Below are positions 47,329 through 57,148 of a DNA stretch of 60,818 bases, in pieces; positions within the stretch are counted from its first letter, which is position 1; every line of letters starts with the position of its first letter. The translations under genes were made by a program, and so were the position numbers. The notes beneath the pieces are model-generated. The model ran no database searches and was not told where the DNA came from. It saw only the letters and a list, made by a program, of their open reading frames with translations. Origin of the DNA: Haplosporangium gracile (lineage: Eukaryota > Mortierellomycota > Mortierellomycetes > Mortierellales > Mortierellaceae); the NCBI GenBank assembly GCA_015499985.1, contig JAAAUF010000128.1, positions 1 through 60,818 on the forward strand. The letters run 5' to 3'.

Positions 47329-50300
47329 TGTGTGTGATGTCGAGGAAGGTTGAGGGTGGGATGGCTGCGGGTGTGGGTTGGGTATGACCAAATGTTGTCT
47401 TTGAGGAGGTGAGTTGAGGAATGGAGGTGTTATTGTAGAAAGCTGAAGGGTTCAGGATGGATGAAAGCCCGTGATAGGCTGGTTAGATGTATGGTTGAAT
47501 AAGGTAGCACTTGACGATGATTAAATAGAGAGTAGGTGCGTGATGAAGAGGTGTGTCAAGTCCAAGGGTATGTTGTTATTCGTTTGCTCGTTCGTGGATG
47601 GAGAGAGTTGTAAGTTGTAGTCGTAGAGTCAGGGAACCAAGATGATGAGCCGAGAGAGGGTAAAGGAGGGCGAGGAGGGTCGTTGTTGTGTAAGGGCGTT
47701 TGCGTGTGCAAGTGTGTGTGGTCGTTACAAGAGACGTGATTTTGTGGGTAAGGTGGAGATGGAAAGGTGGATCTGGTTGCTGTCAGTCTTGCACTCTGGC
47801 CAGCTTCAATGGGACGGAAGAGTGGGTGAGAGTGAGAGAGTGAGAGAGTGAGAAAGGGAGTGGATGAAAGAAGGGCAGGACGATGGGGACCGGAGGTGAA
47901 AGTGAGGAGGCAAACAGCGAAAGGCGGGAAGGGGGCTTCATTTCCAGGACAAGAACAAACAAGCCTGGTACCGTGATCTGTTCTCTTCCTCATATCTCCC
48001 TCTTTATTTGTTTCCTGTTGTCGATGTTGTTGAGATGGACCATCTCGCGCCTTTTTGATATTTGTGTCTTGGCCATCTCTCTCGCAATGCGATATCATCA
48101 CGACAAGAGTAGACAAAAAAAAACAAAGGCTCATCTTGTTCCTGTTTCCCGCCCTTTCCCTCCCTCGCAAACGAGAGCCATGACTCCTGGGCCATTTGTT
48201 GATGCCCTTCAATAAGTGCTTGTGCTGTCGTCGCCTCTAAAATTGACTGGTCCAGCAAATAAAGGGTGAGCGCCATCAGCGCGTTTTTATCGAACTCCTA
48301 TCCAGCCCATGGTTCCCAAGCAGAGGTTGGATGAAGTGGACACCCGCAGCCATGTATTTTTATTCTCTCCTTCCTCGCTATAACTACTATTCGTTCAGTC
48401 TCTCATTTTTTTTTGTTCCTTTTCTTTTTGACGTGAGCGTCCTATCCCATCTGTTTCTCTTGTTGTTCTCATCCTCTCTCTCTCTCCTCCTTCATGATCT
48501 TAGTCATTGGCAGAAAGGGGGACGGACGGGACGACTTCACCTTCGATATGATGTTTGGTCCGTCTCCGTGGTTTGTCTGACATCAAATCCAAAGATTCAA
48601 CAACCTCCTTTTTTATCCTAGCGAATATGTGTGCCTTCACAGATTTGCTATTAGCCTGGCTTATTGTCACACCTTTACTAGCCCGGCGGAGGTCTGGTGT
48701 GTTCTTTGTGATCTCCGTTGATTACCGCAGGAGAATAAAATAAATAGCGACAGGGGGAAGGTGCGTCAAAAGGTCAATACGACGATTCAGGAATGCTATG
48801 GCAAGCTGTCTTGTCCCTGGCAGATATCAGAAAAAAGAGTACAAGAATTTGCGGTGTGCCTTGTTAATGGCTCTATGCATGCATGTACTTTTGAACTTGA
48901 TTTGCATTCTGGACAATGGACAATTAAAATCGCTAACAAAATATAAGAGTAGCATATGTTTGCAAACGACAGGAGTTGCTGAGCATTAAAATATGAGAGC
49001 CAACTCTTCAAGTGTCCAGCAGGGAAGAGACAGGGATGGAACAAAAGGTTGTCCACCCTAGAAGCATGACTGACAGGCGAGAACGAACAACGCACAAGGC
49101 GCACATAAACCACGGTTTGTGATACAAGGAAAATGCTCGATTAGTCAAAAGAATTTGAGTACGATGGAATGTGGCCTGACCGTCCATAACTTGTCCTTTG
49201 CGATCCCGTTCTTGTGCACCATAGTTTCTGAGAGGTTAACATATGTGACTAGTTGATATACGGAATAGAACGGACAGACCATGGTTTTCTATGGCCCTTT
49301 TTTACCAGAAGTGGATGATTCGCAACAATGGCATTAGTGAATGCCCATGTGAAAGAAAAAAAACAAACGAGTGATCGGAGAAAGTAGAAAAGAGCCAGGT
49401 AGGTTCCAACTATGGAGAGCAATATAATTAATGTGTGGATTGGCTGCTCCACTCCTCTCTCCCTCATACACACACTCACTCACCAACCATGTTGGACAAG
49501 CAAACTTCCAAGACAAGTGGAGACCGATAACTTTACCGTCGGCCCTGTGGCGCGATTCGCTCTGAGAGCCGGAAGGGGAGCAGAGAGGTAGTTAGGGATA
49601 GGGAGATAGAGGACATATGCACGTGCACGGCAACCAGAAGGAATGGTCTATCTTTGCCAGACTATCACACCACCTCGGCTGACCATGGGGCAAGCTGGGC
49701 CACTATGGACTCCGACAAGCATGAAGAGTACGGTTCAAATGAGTACTTGGAGGATTGAATAACCTATGGTACCTTTCGAATAGTGGCCAGTTTTGATAGC
49801 ACAGATACGATTGTTGAATGTAAAACACAAGCATGAGATTCTTGTGGTGGCGGCCAATCATGGTTCTTGATCGCTGATGGTACCTGTATTGTCGATGTGA
49901 AACAACAATCAGCGAGACAGTTCCTGGAGGATCAAAGAAGCAATGTGAATACAGAAAAAGAAGGCGAAAAAGAAGAACTTGATAACATTTGCAAAGTTCG
50001 CAATGGCTGATGAGAGCGATAGGAGAGAGAGAGACCTCGGAGGCGCGAACCCAAAAGGAGCATCAGCCGTGTGTGATTATTTAACGTCGCCTTCTACTTT
50101 TTACTCTTGGCCTCGCTTCACTTTTTAGTTTCTTTTCTTTCTTCCTTACGTTACGACCCTCCTCCCTTACTCCACCACCACCACCACCTCCTCCTTCCAT
50201 CCGCCACCACCTCCTCCTCTTTCCTTGTAGACATCCTCTCTCTAACGACCAATACCCGACCCTGTTGTTGTTTTCTTCTTTTCTTTATACCAGCAACAAC

Positions 50301-50389
50301 AATACAAGGCTTCCCACCAACACCTCACTCGACCAACAACTAAACAACACTCATTCCGAACTTACACAATAAAGCAACAGTAACCAGTC
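47329..50389. other. 3-kb region without a gene
   Basis: Separates the tetraspan gene (-) from the acyltransferase gene (+) and must carry both promoters. 47560-48210 has a 218-codon frame on the - strand that is low-complexity (Ser/Pro/His-rich) and probably a leader translation. 47820-47870 has a GAGAGTGA repeat. 50100-50380 is C/T-rich with ACCACC repeats, a typical leader for this genome. 48250-50050 shows only short frames. No tRNA or transposon signature was recognised. Confidence 0.5.
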
Positions 50390-53300
50390 ATGGGTCTCCA
50401 GATCTATGACTTTGTCTCCTTCTTCTTCACCATCCTCCTCGACATCTTCTTCAGGGAGATTCGACCCCGTGGTGCCCACAAGGTCCCTAAACAAGGACCT
50501 GTCATCTTTGTTGCTGGTCCTCACGCTAACCAGGTTCGTTGGAACTTTTGCCATTTATATTCACCGCATAGGCGAGCATAACGAAAATACCATTTTGAGC
50601 CTTTTTTGATGTTTTCACTGGACGACGTGAATCGACGAGTCCTCCACCCCGTGTTTCGCTCAATGGTCGTTTTTTATTTTCTAAGCGTCCTTCTAATGTG
50701 CGTGTTTCGCCTTGTTTTTATGATTTTTTATGTTCGAATAGTTTGTAGACCCCATCGTGCTGATGCGTGAGTGCGGTAGACGCATCTCATTCTTGGCCGC
50801 CAAAAAGTCCATGGACCGCAAGTGGATCGGACTCATGGGCCGATCGATGAACGCAAGTATGTTAAAAAGCGACGAAGAAGAAAAAAGAGTGACACCGTGT
50901 AAGAAAGAAAATGTGGTGGCCAACATGGTGGGGAGCGGAAGTGGATTGATAAGGAGGATAGAGGATACGTGGGAAAACAAACGCATCCAAGGGATTCTAT
51001 TCGCCCCATGCCCTTTGGCTTTTCTCTCCTCTGGAACCATGGGGTGTGCGGGAAGAGGGCGGAAACACAGAGGCAGCGTCAAAGTCAGAGTCGAGCCTAT
51101 TTTGTGTTGTCTCGGCCGCTATCTCCCTTTTGACTTTTTTTTTTACAGTTCATCGCCAGACAACAAATAAGAAAAAAAAAAAAGAAGTGCATAGGAGAAC
51201 AGGCACTCCACACGATCAAACGCGCCCTTGTCTTGACACAGCTCACTATTGCTCGCTTATCTCGTCAATCGTCGCTGTCCTTTCCTCCGCCTTCATTTTT
51301 GATGCTCTACCATGGGCCATGTCGCGTGGTTCTTGATCATGCAGAAACAGAAGATCGCCTTGACCCCTCCCTTGTTATTGTGTGTGACGACATGGCACTG
51401 ACCTTTCTTTTTTCTTCTTTAAATAGTCCCTGTTGAGCGCCCTCAGGACTTGGCCAAGACCGGCTCGGGAACTATCAAGCTTGGGGACCGCTACAGCGAC
51501 CCTCTTCGCATCACTGGACTTGGCACCAAGTTTACAAAAGAACTCATGGTGGGCGATCAGATTTCGCTTCCCAAGGATATTGGCACTTCAGCGGTTGTCG
51601 AGATTGTCTCTGACACCGAGCTCATCATCAAGAAGGAGTTCAAGGAACTGAAGGCCATCGAAGCCCTGACCAGCACCGACGGATCCAAGTACAAATGCAT
51701 GCCCCACATGGACCAGTCCAACGTTTATAAGACTGTCTTTGAGCGCCTCAATGCTGGCCACTGTGTTGGTATTTTTCCCGAGGGTGGTTCTCACGACCGC
51801 GCCGAGATGTTGCCCTTGAAAGGTATGGCCAAAGGGATTTCTTTTTGTGTTCGCATCACTCCATGTTCAAAAAACATCTGCAGGTGGGACAAAACTACAA
51901 CAAATACTGACCTGCTTGCGTATTTACCTTCATTCACAATCCTGCAAATGCATTAATGCAGCTGGTGTGACCATCATGGCCTTGGGTGCTTTGGCCGCCA
52001 ACCCTTCTCTCGATCTCAAGATTGTCACCTGTGGTCTCAACTACTTCCACCCTCACCGCTTCCGATCCCGCGCTGTCGTCGAGTTTGGCGAGCCTCTCAC
52101 CGTTCCTCCAGAGCTTGTTGAAATGTACAAGAGGGGAGGCGCAGACAAGCGTGAGGCCTGCGGAAAACTCTTGGATACTATCTATGATGCTCTGAAGAAC
52201 GTTACTCTCAACTCTCCTGATTACGAAACCCTCATGGTAAGGCATCAACGTTATTTTTTTTAGTTTGTAAAGTATTCACCGCGAAGCAAGTTAACCAACT
52301 CCATTCCTCCTCTATTCGTTTTCGAACCTTCCAGGTGATCCAAGCGGCTCGCCGTCTGTATAAGCCTATCCATCGCAAACTTCAAATTTCTCAGGTCGTC
52401 GAGCTCAACCGCCGTTTCGTTGCCGGTTACTTGCACTTCAAGGACAATCCAAAAGTGATTGAGACCAAGGATAAAGTTATGCATTACAACACTCAGCTTC
52501 GTTACCATGGACTCCGTGATCACCAAGTCAACATTCACACGACCAGGAGGCATGCCTTTGAGCTTTTGATTACCAGAGTCGCCCAGATGATCTTCTTGAG
52601 TCTTTTGGCCTTGCCTGGGTAAGTTAACCTTGCACCTTTCAAATTACAGGCACGTTGCCTCAAATGGTACGCTAGATAGCATTATTAACAATACATTGCC
52701 TCATTGCCTTTCCTACTATAGAACCCTTATGAACCTTCCCGTTGCTATTGTTGCCCGAGTTATTAGTAACAAGAAGGCCAAAGGTAACCAAAATGGACAG
52801 CATGCGTGTACCTAAATTTTGTTGGGAATGGGTGGGTTGGGCGCAAATAATCCAAATAATGCAAAAGATCTAATAACGCTTATTTATTTTACATTACATA
52901 TCCTACAGAGGCATTGGCTGCATCGACTGTCAAGATTGCAGGAAGAGACGTTTTGGCGACATGGAAACTCTTGGTCGCCCTTGGATTGATGCCCGTCCTC
53001 TACTTCTCGTACTCTGTGATTGTCTTTATTCTCTGTGGACAACTCGACATTTCCCTCACGACCCGATTTTTCATCGCCTGGGCTGCCTGGGCCTGTATTC
53101 CCTTTGTGACCTATGCCAGCATCCGGTTTGGTGAGGTCGGCGTCGACATCTTCAAATCGATTCGCCCCTTGTTCTTGTCCATCATCCCCGGTGAGGAGAA
53201 CACCATGAACGAGCTTCGACAATCGCGTGCAGAACTCCAGAGGACCATTACAGCACTCATCAATGAACTCGCACCTGAAATCTACCCCGACTTTGATTCT

Positions 53301-53885
53301 AAGCGGATCCTAGATCCTTCCCCCTACGACCGCCCTAGCCGTGCTGCATCTCGTTCTGCATCTGGCACCAACCTGGCCCAGACCATCTTCAACACTATGA
53401 ACACTGCAACACAACCTATCAACCAGTGGCTCGGCATGGATGGGCGATTTGAATGGGAACGTGCAGACGATTCCGATGCGGATGATGTCTTCTTCTTCTT
53501 GAACCCCGCTGGTGCAGTCCAAGGGCGCTCTCGGACGTCGTCTTGGGGTGCTGGCGCCTGGACTCCCAACGCTGATGGCTCACGATCCAGGAACCGTAGT
53601 CGTACAAGCTCTTTCACATCTGGTCAGATTCAGCTGGGTGAAGGATTCAAATTGGAGGCATTGACAGAGTTGCCCAAGGACAAGCCCTTTGCTGAGGTGA
53701 CGCGCAAGCTGAGCTTGAGTCGGAAGAACAAACATGGACTTTTGGGTGATATGACAAAGGGAGGTGCACAGGAGATTGAGAATGGTGGAGGATTTATGCA
53801 CGATGGTCACTTCGTCAGCACGCCGCCAATCACTATCCAGAACATGGACGATCCCATGAATGCCGTCAAGACCAAAGAGGCATAA
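50390..53885 (+). CDS. SCT1: Glycerol-3-phosphate/DHAP acyltransferase (Sct1/Gpt2 type)
   Basis: Seven exons (50390-50533, 50742-50856, 51427-51822, 51962-52236, 52335-52618, 52722-52783 and 52909-53885) give 750 aa. The acyltransferase block is typical of fungal Sct1/Gpt2: FFREIRPRGAHKVP, GPVIFVAGPHANQFVDPIVL (motif I, split by intron 1), FPEGGSHDR (motif III), KIVTCGLNYFHPHRFRSRAV (motif IV). These enzymes add the first acyl chain to glycerol-3-phosphate or DHAP in the ER for phospholipid and triacylglycerol synthesis, a central route in oil-rich fungi. An N-terminal helix and pairs of helices near residues 425-460 and 480-545 (LLVALGLMPVLYFSYSVIVFI, FFIAWAAWACIPFVTYA) anchor it. The C-terminal 200 residues are hydrophilic and Ser-rich. 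Intron 2 is 570 nt, unusually long. Confidence 0.94.
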
Positions 53886-54251
53886 GCTCAAGCCCGCCTT
53901 GACTACTTTTTTTTCATTTTTCATTTTTCTATTTCGTTCTTTTTGCATGCAACTCTCCCCTCCCTTTTCTTTTTTCACTCTCATTTCTTGGAGTTTTCGT
54001 TCCAAGCAGCGCCACTTTTGAGCATAGCTATGACACTTTTTTCCAACATACCTCACACCCTCTCTTACGACCAAAACTTGGCCTGTTTTTTTTCCCAAAA
54101 AAAAAGGACGGCTCTCATTCACTTCACGTCTCTAACGTCCTTACTATCCTTCCCAATTAACTATTCGTCAAGAAACAATTATGGACTGGAAAATAAAAAT
54201 CAATCATAATCTAGTCAACTTCTAAATAATACTTTTATTTAGATGGGTTGT
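53886..54251. terminator. Convergent 3' flanks of GPAT and Ctr genes
   Basis: 366 bp between two converging stop codons, T-rich on the + strand (53907-53940, 54090-54103), with GAAAATAAAAATC near 54188 and AATAATACTTTTATTT near 54226 that could serve as polyadenylation signals on either strand. Confidence 0.45.
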
Positions 54252-55217
54252 TTAACACGATCCGTCGCCAGAAAGACCATGGAGGGCCATGGCAGTAGAG
54301 TAACCATGAGAAGACGTAGTCGAAGCAAGAGAGGTCCTCGAGATGGCTGCAGTTCTTGCAATGGCAGTCGTTGTCCCATCTGACGACTGTTGCTGTTGCT
54401 TCATCTCATTCAGGCGAGAGGTCCGTGTCTTGGAGATTGTGGAAGAAGGAGGGAAGATTGGCCGGACACGGCCCCAGCGCGCAAAGTAGACTTCACCGAT
54501 AAAGACGCCCGCAAGGATGACGCCCAGGTAGGCTGAGTTATAGGTCATAATGACCAACATGAGCATGTATCCGATGCTGACGACCGCAGTGGTTAAGACT
54601 GCACGTGCAACCTCGGCCTGCCAAATGAAGGGCTGGGCCGTGGGAAAGGTGAGGAATGGCAATGGAGACGACGACTGTGTAGGAGAAGCGGCATAGAAGG
54701 GCGGAGGACTGTGGTGTCGACGACCGCCGTATCGCTTGGGTCTTGGGGGAGTACTAGGAGTAGGCCCTGATTGTTGCTGCAACATTCCTTGCCCTTGTTG
54801 GGGGAGGGGGATTGAGGAGTTGTTGCTCTTCTCGGGATGAGGCAGACCGGAAAGGGGGTCCACACCAGCATGGTCACCATTGCTGCTGTTGTCAAGAGCC
54901 AAGTTCTGTTGACCATGATATCCTGCGTCTTCCTCATCATCGCTATCATCTTCATTGACCTGTTGCTGCTGCTGCTGCAGGTACGATTTGTGGCGGGAAT
55001 GTGACGAGGAGGAGTGAGAAGGACGGAGATAGAAGTGGAGATGGAGATAAGCTTCAAGGTAACCCTGGGCGGCGACGAGAGCCCTGAAACCGATAGAGAG
55101 GAGAAAGAGACCGATGAGGGCGCCGATGTATTGGGGCTCGGACATGGGTGTCAGGTCTGGTGACCAGACTGCTGAACCCAGCCCTGGCTTGAAGCCTGAT
55201 GACATTGAGTGGTCCAT
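54252..55217 (-). CDS. Ctr-type copper transporter
   Basis: A 321-aa intronless frame from ATG 55217. It has the three-helix Ctr layout: TM1 QYIGALIGLFLLSIGFRALVA; TM2 AVVSIGYMLMLVIMTYN, which contains the Met-x3-Met copper motif (MLVIM); TM3 AYLGVILAGVFIGEVYFARW with the GxxxG packing motif. The N-terminus MDHSMSSGF has the Met/His pattern of Ctr extracellular domains, though short. The loop between TM1 and TM2 is expanded to about 135 residues (Gln-rich, Asp/Glu-rich, Ser/Pro-rich), longer than in typical members. The C-terminus ends in Cys (GDGSC). Ctr proteins import Cu(I) as trimers. The frame stays open upstream to 55514, but that extension is low-complexity, so I chose the Met-Asp-His-Ser start. 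Confidence 0.88.
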   Translation of the reverse strand: MDHSMSSGFKPGLGSAVWSPDLTPMSEPQYIGALIGLFLLSIGFRALVAAQGYLEAYLHLHFYLRPSHSSSSHSRHKSYLQQQQQQVNEDDSDDEEDAGYHGQQNLALDNSSNGDHAGVDPLSGLPHPEKSNNSSIPLPQQGQGMLQQQSGPTPSTPPRPKRYGGRRHHSPPPFYAASPTQSSSPLPFLTFPTAQPFIWQAEVARAVLTTAVVSIGYMLMLVIMTYNSAYLGVILAGVFIGEVYFARWGRVRPIFPPSSTISKTRTSRLNEMKQQQQSSDGTTTAIARTAAISRTSLASTTSSHGYSTAMALHGLSGDGSC

Positions 55218-55684
55218 TTCGTCGTAAGTCGAATGAGGGAGGTTGTGATGACCGGGGGGAAGAAAAAACGGGTAGTATGAAGGAAAGGAGAGAGGGTGGA
55301 GGTTGGATGAGGAGGTTGACGTGGGAGAAAATGATGATGATTTGAAAAACAATCGAAAACGGAAAAAGGTGGGGGCCGACAGGGTGCTATCAAAAGTGGG
55401 CGGAAAAAAAAATGTCATTCGAGAGCTGTCAAATTTTGACAAGGTCCGCGAGATCACGTGCGGCTTTGAATCATCGGAAGGAGAACTAAAAAAATGTCGC
55501 GAATGACTTCGCAATGACTGATTGATCGAAAAGTATATTAACGGAAACCGTTATTGATATGAAAGAAAGCAAAGTAGACTTTATTCACAAATGACTAGAC
55601 GCAGTCAATTGGCAACTAGTAGACGACAAAACGCAAAGCCCTCTTGTCAGTAAAAGATTTTGATGGTTGATGCTCGACATCAAT
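55218..55684. promoter_or_regulatory. Ctr upstream region / SOD2 3' flank
   Basis: 467 bp. A CACGTG palindrome lies at about 55455 (ATCACGTGCGG), 240 bp upstream of the Ctr start. No Cuf1/Mac1-type copper element (TTTGCTC) was recognised by eye. The right part is the Mn-SOD 3' UTR. Confidence 0.45.
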
Positions 55685-56942
55685 TTACTTATGGGCCTTG
55701 GTAAAGCGGTCGGTGACAGTCTTCCAGTTGATGACGTGCCAAATGGCGTTGAGGTAATCGGGGCGGACGTTCTTGTACTGGAGGTAGTAGGCGTGCTCCC
55801 AGACATCAATTCCCAAGAGGGGGACCAATCCAGTAGTGGGCTTGAGGGGATCCTGGTTGGAGGTGGTGGCAATCTCGAGGCGCTTGAACTCCTTGTTGTA
55901 GCCCAACCAACCCCATCCGGAGCCCTGAACAGCGGCAGTCTGGGTGTTGAACTTGGAGACGAACTGGTCAAAGGAGCCCCAGGTCTTCTCAATCTCCTTG
56001 AGGAGCTCGCCCGAGGGCTTGGGAATCTCTTTGTTACCAGGGGCCAAGTTCTCCCAGAAAAGGGTGTGGTTGATGTGACCTGTGTACAAACGGTGAATAG
56101 ATCGGCTAATTAATATGATTGGTCATAAAGAAAATCATCCAGCAGCGTGCTTTGCTACGCAAAAAGAACTGGTTACGACATACCACCACCGTTGAACTTA
56201 ATGGCCGACTGGATGGAGATCTCCTCGTTGACGTCGTTGCCCTTGAAGGCGGATCCGAGCTTCTCCTCAGCAGCGTTGAGGTTGGTGATATAGGCTAAAA
56301 AGAATAGAGAAGTGTGCGGTGTTAATATATGATTGAGCACCGTGGTAAGCGCTGCATTAGTGAGCAAACCATGACGTCTTGACGGCGTGTAGTTTTTTGG
56401 CCATTTTTGTAGGTCGATCACTTAGGCATCATCATTATAGCGTTCCTCACGTACTCTGGTGGTGCTTGGCGTGATGGATCTTCATGATCTCTCCACTGAT
56501 GTAGGGCTCCAAAGCCTATGGTGGAAGGTGAGGGAATAAAATAATAATGGAAAGGGGCGTGAGAATGAAAACCATAAAACTGGTACCAAGAACGCGAAAT
56601 CGACGCGGTCTGCGCAGGCATTGAGACACAGCAAAAAAGATAGAACATACCTCATAGGCGTATGGAAGAGCTATTTAAGCATGGAAAGAAGACAAAAGTC
56701 TTAACAGTTAGCATTGGTTATGAGAATAGACTAGTCACAACCCTCTGCGCGTTTGATCCTGTCGTTGCGAGACCCCTTGGATTCAGAGGAATGAGAGAAT
56801 GAACAAAAAAGTGAAAAATAGATGCGAGGGTGAGAATAAATCTCCGTGTGGGCTTACCAGGGAGGGTGTGCTTGTAGCGGAGACCGGCAAAGGTCGAGGG
56901 CTTGTTGATGGCGGCAAAGGTGCGGGGGATGGTACGAAGCAT
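55685..56942 (-). CDS. SOD2: Mn superoxide dismutase, mitochondrial
   Basis: Five exons (56942-56858, 56670-56651, 56515-56455, 56294-56184 and 56079-55685) give 223 aa. The presequence [25 protein letters not shown] is rich in Arg, hydroxylated and hydrophobic residues and lacks acidic residues, fitting mitochondrial import. The mature enzyme begins about TLPALPYAYE. Metal ligands are visible: His in [13 protein letters not shown], His in [11 protein letters not shown], Asp and His in [11 protein letters not shown]. The signatures QGSGWGWL and [12 protein letters not shown] support a Mn/Fe-SOD of the mitochondrial manganese type. Exon 2 is only 20 nt. It converts superoxide to H2O2 in the matrix. 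Right-hand neighbour is the Fanzor relic. Confidence 0.96.
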
Positions 56943-57148
56943 GTTGGATGAAGCGTGAGTAAAGAAGTTACGGAACGTGTGTGTAAAAAAAGAAGAAAGG
57001 AGAAAAAGAGGCGAAGCCGGTGCTGACATCCGCGCATTGGACTACGATGAGCTCACCGAAGTGGGCAACCGCTCGGCCTGCGCAACTATCTAAATCTACC
57101 CGAAGGTCTCAAAGTGAAAAAAAGGAAAGAAAAAAGCTAGTCTAACTA

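Noticed and set aside
47556..48212. 218-codon open frame on the - strand
   Set aside because: Ser/Pro/His/Thr-rich translation of C/T-rich leader sequence, no motif, no splice support.
50500..50760. GPAT motif I has five residues between His and Asp (HANQFVD), not four
   Set aside because: The yeast Sct1/Gpt2 family has the same PHANQFVDP form, so it is normal for this family.
55218..55514. Upstream in-frame extension of the copper transporter
   Set aside because: Phe/Ser/Pro-rich low-complexity extension; the Met-Asp-His-Ser start gives a normal Ctr N-terminus.
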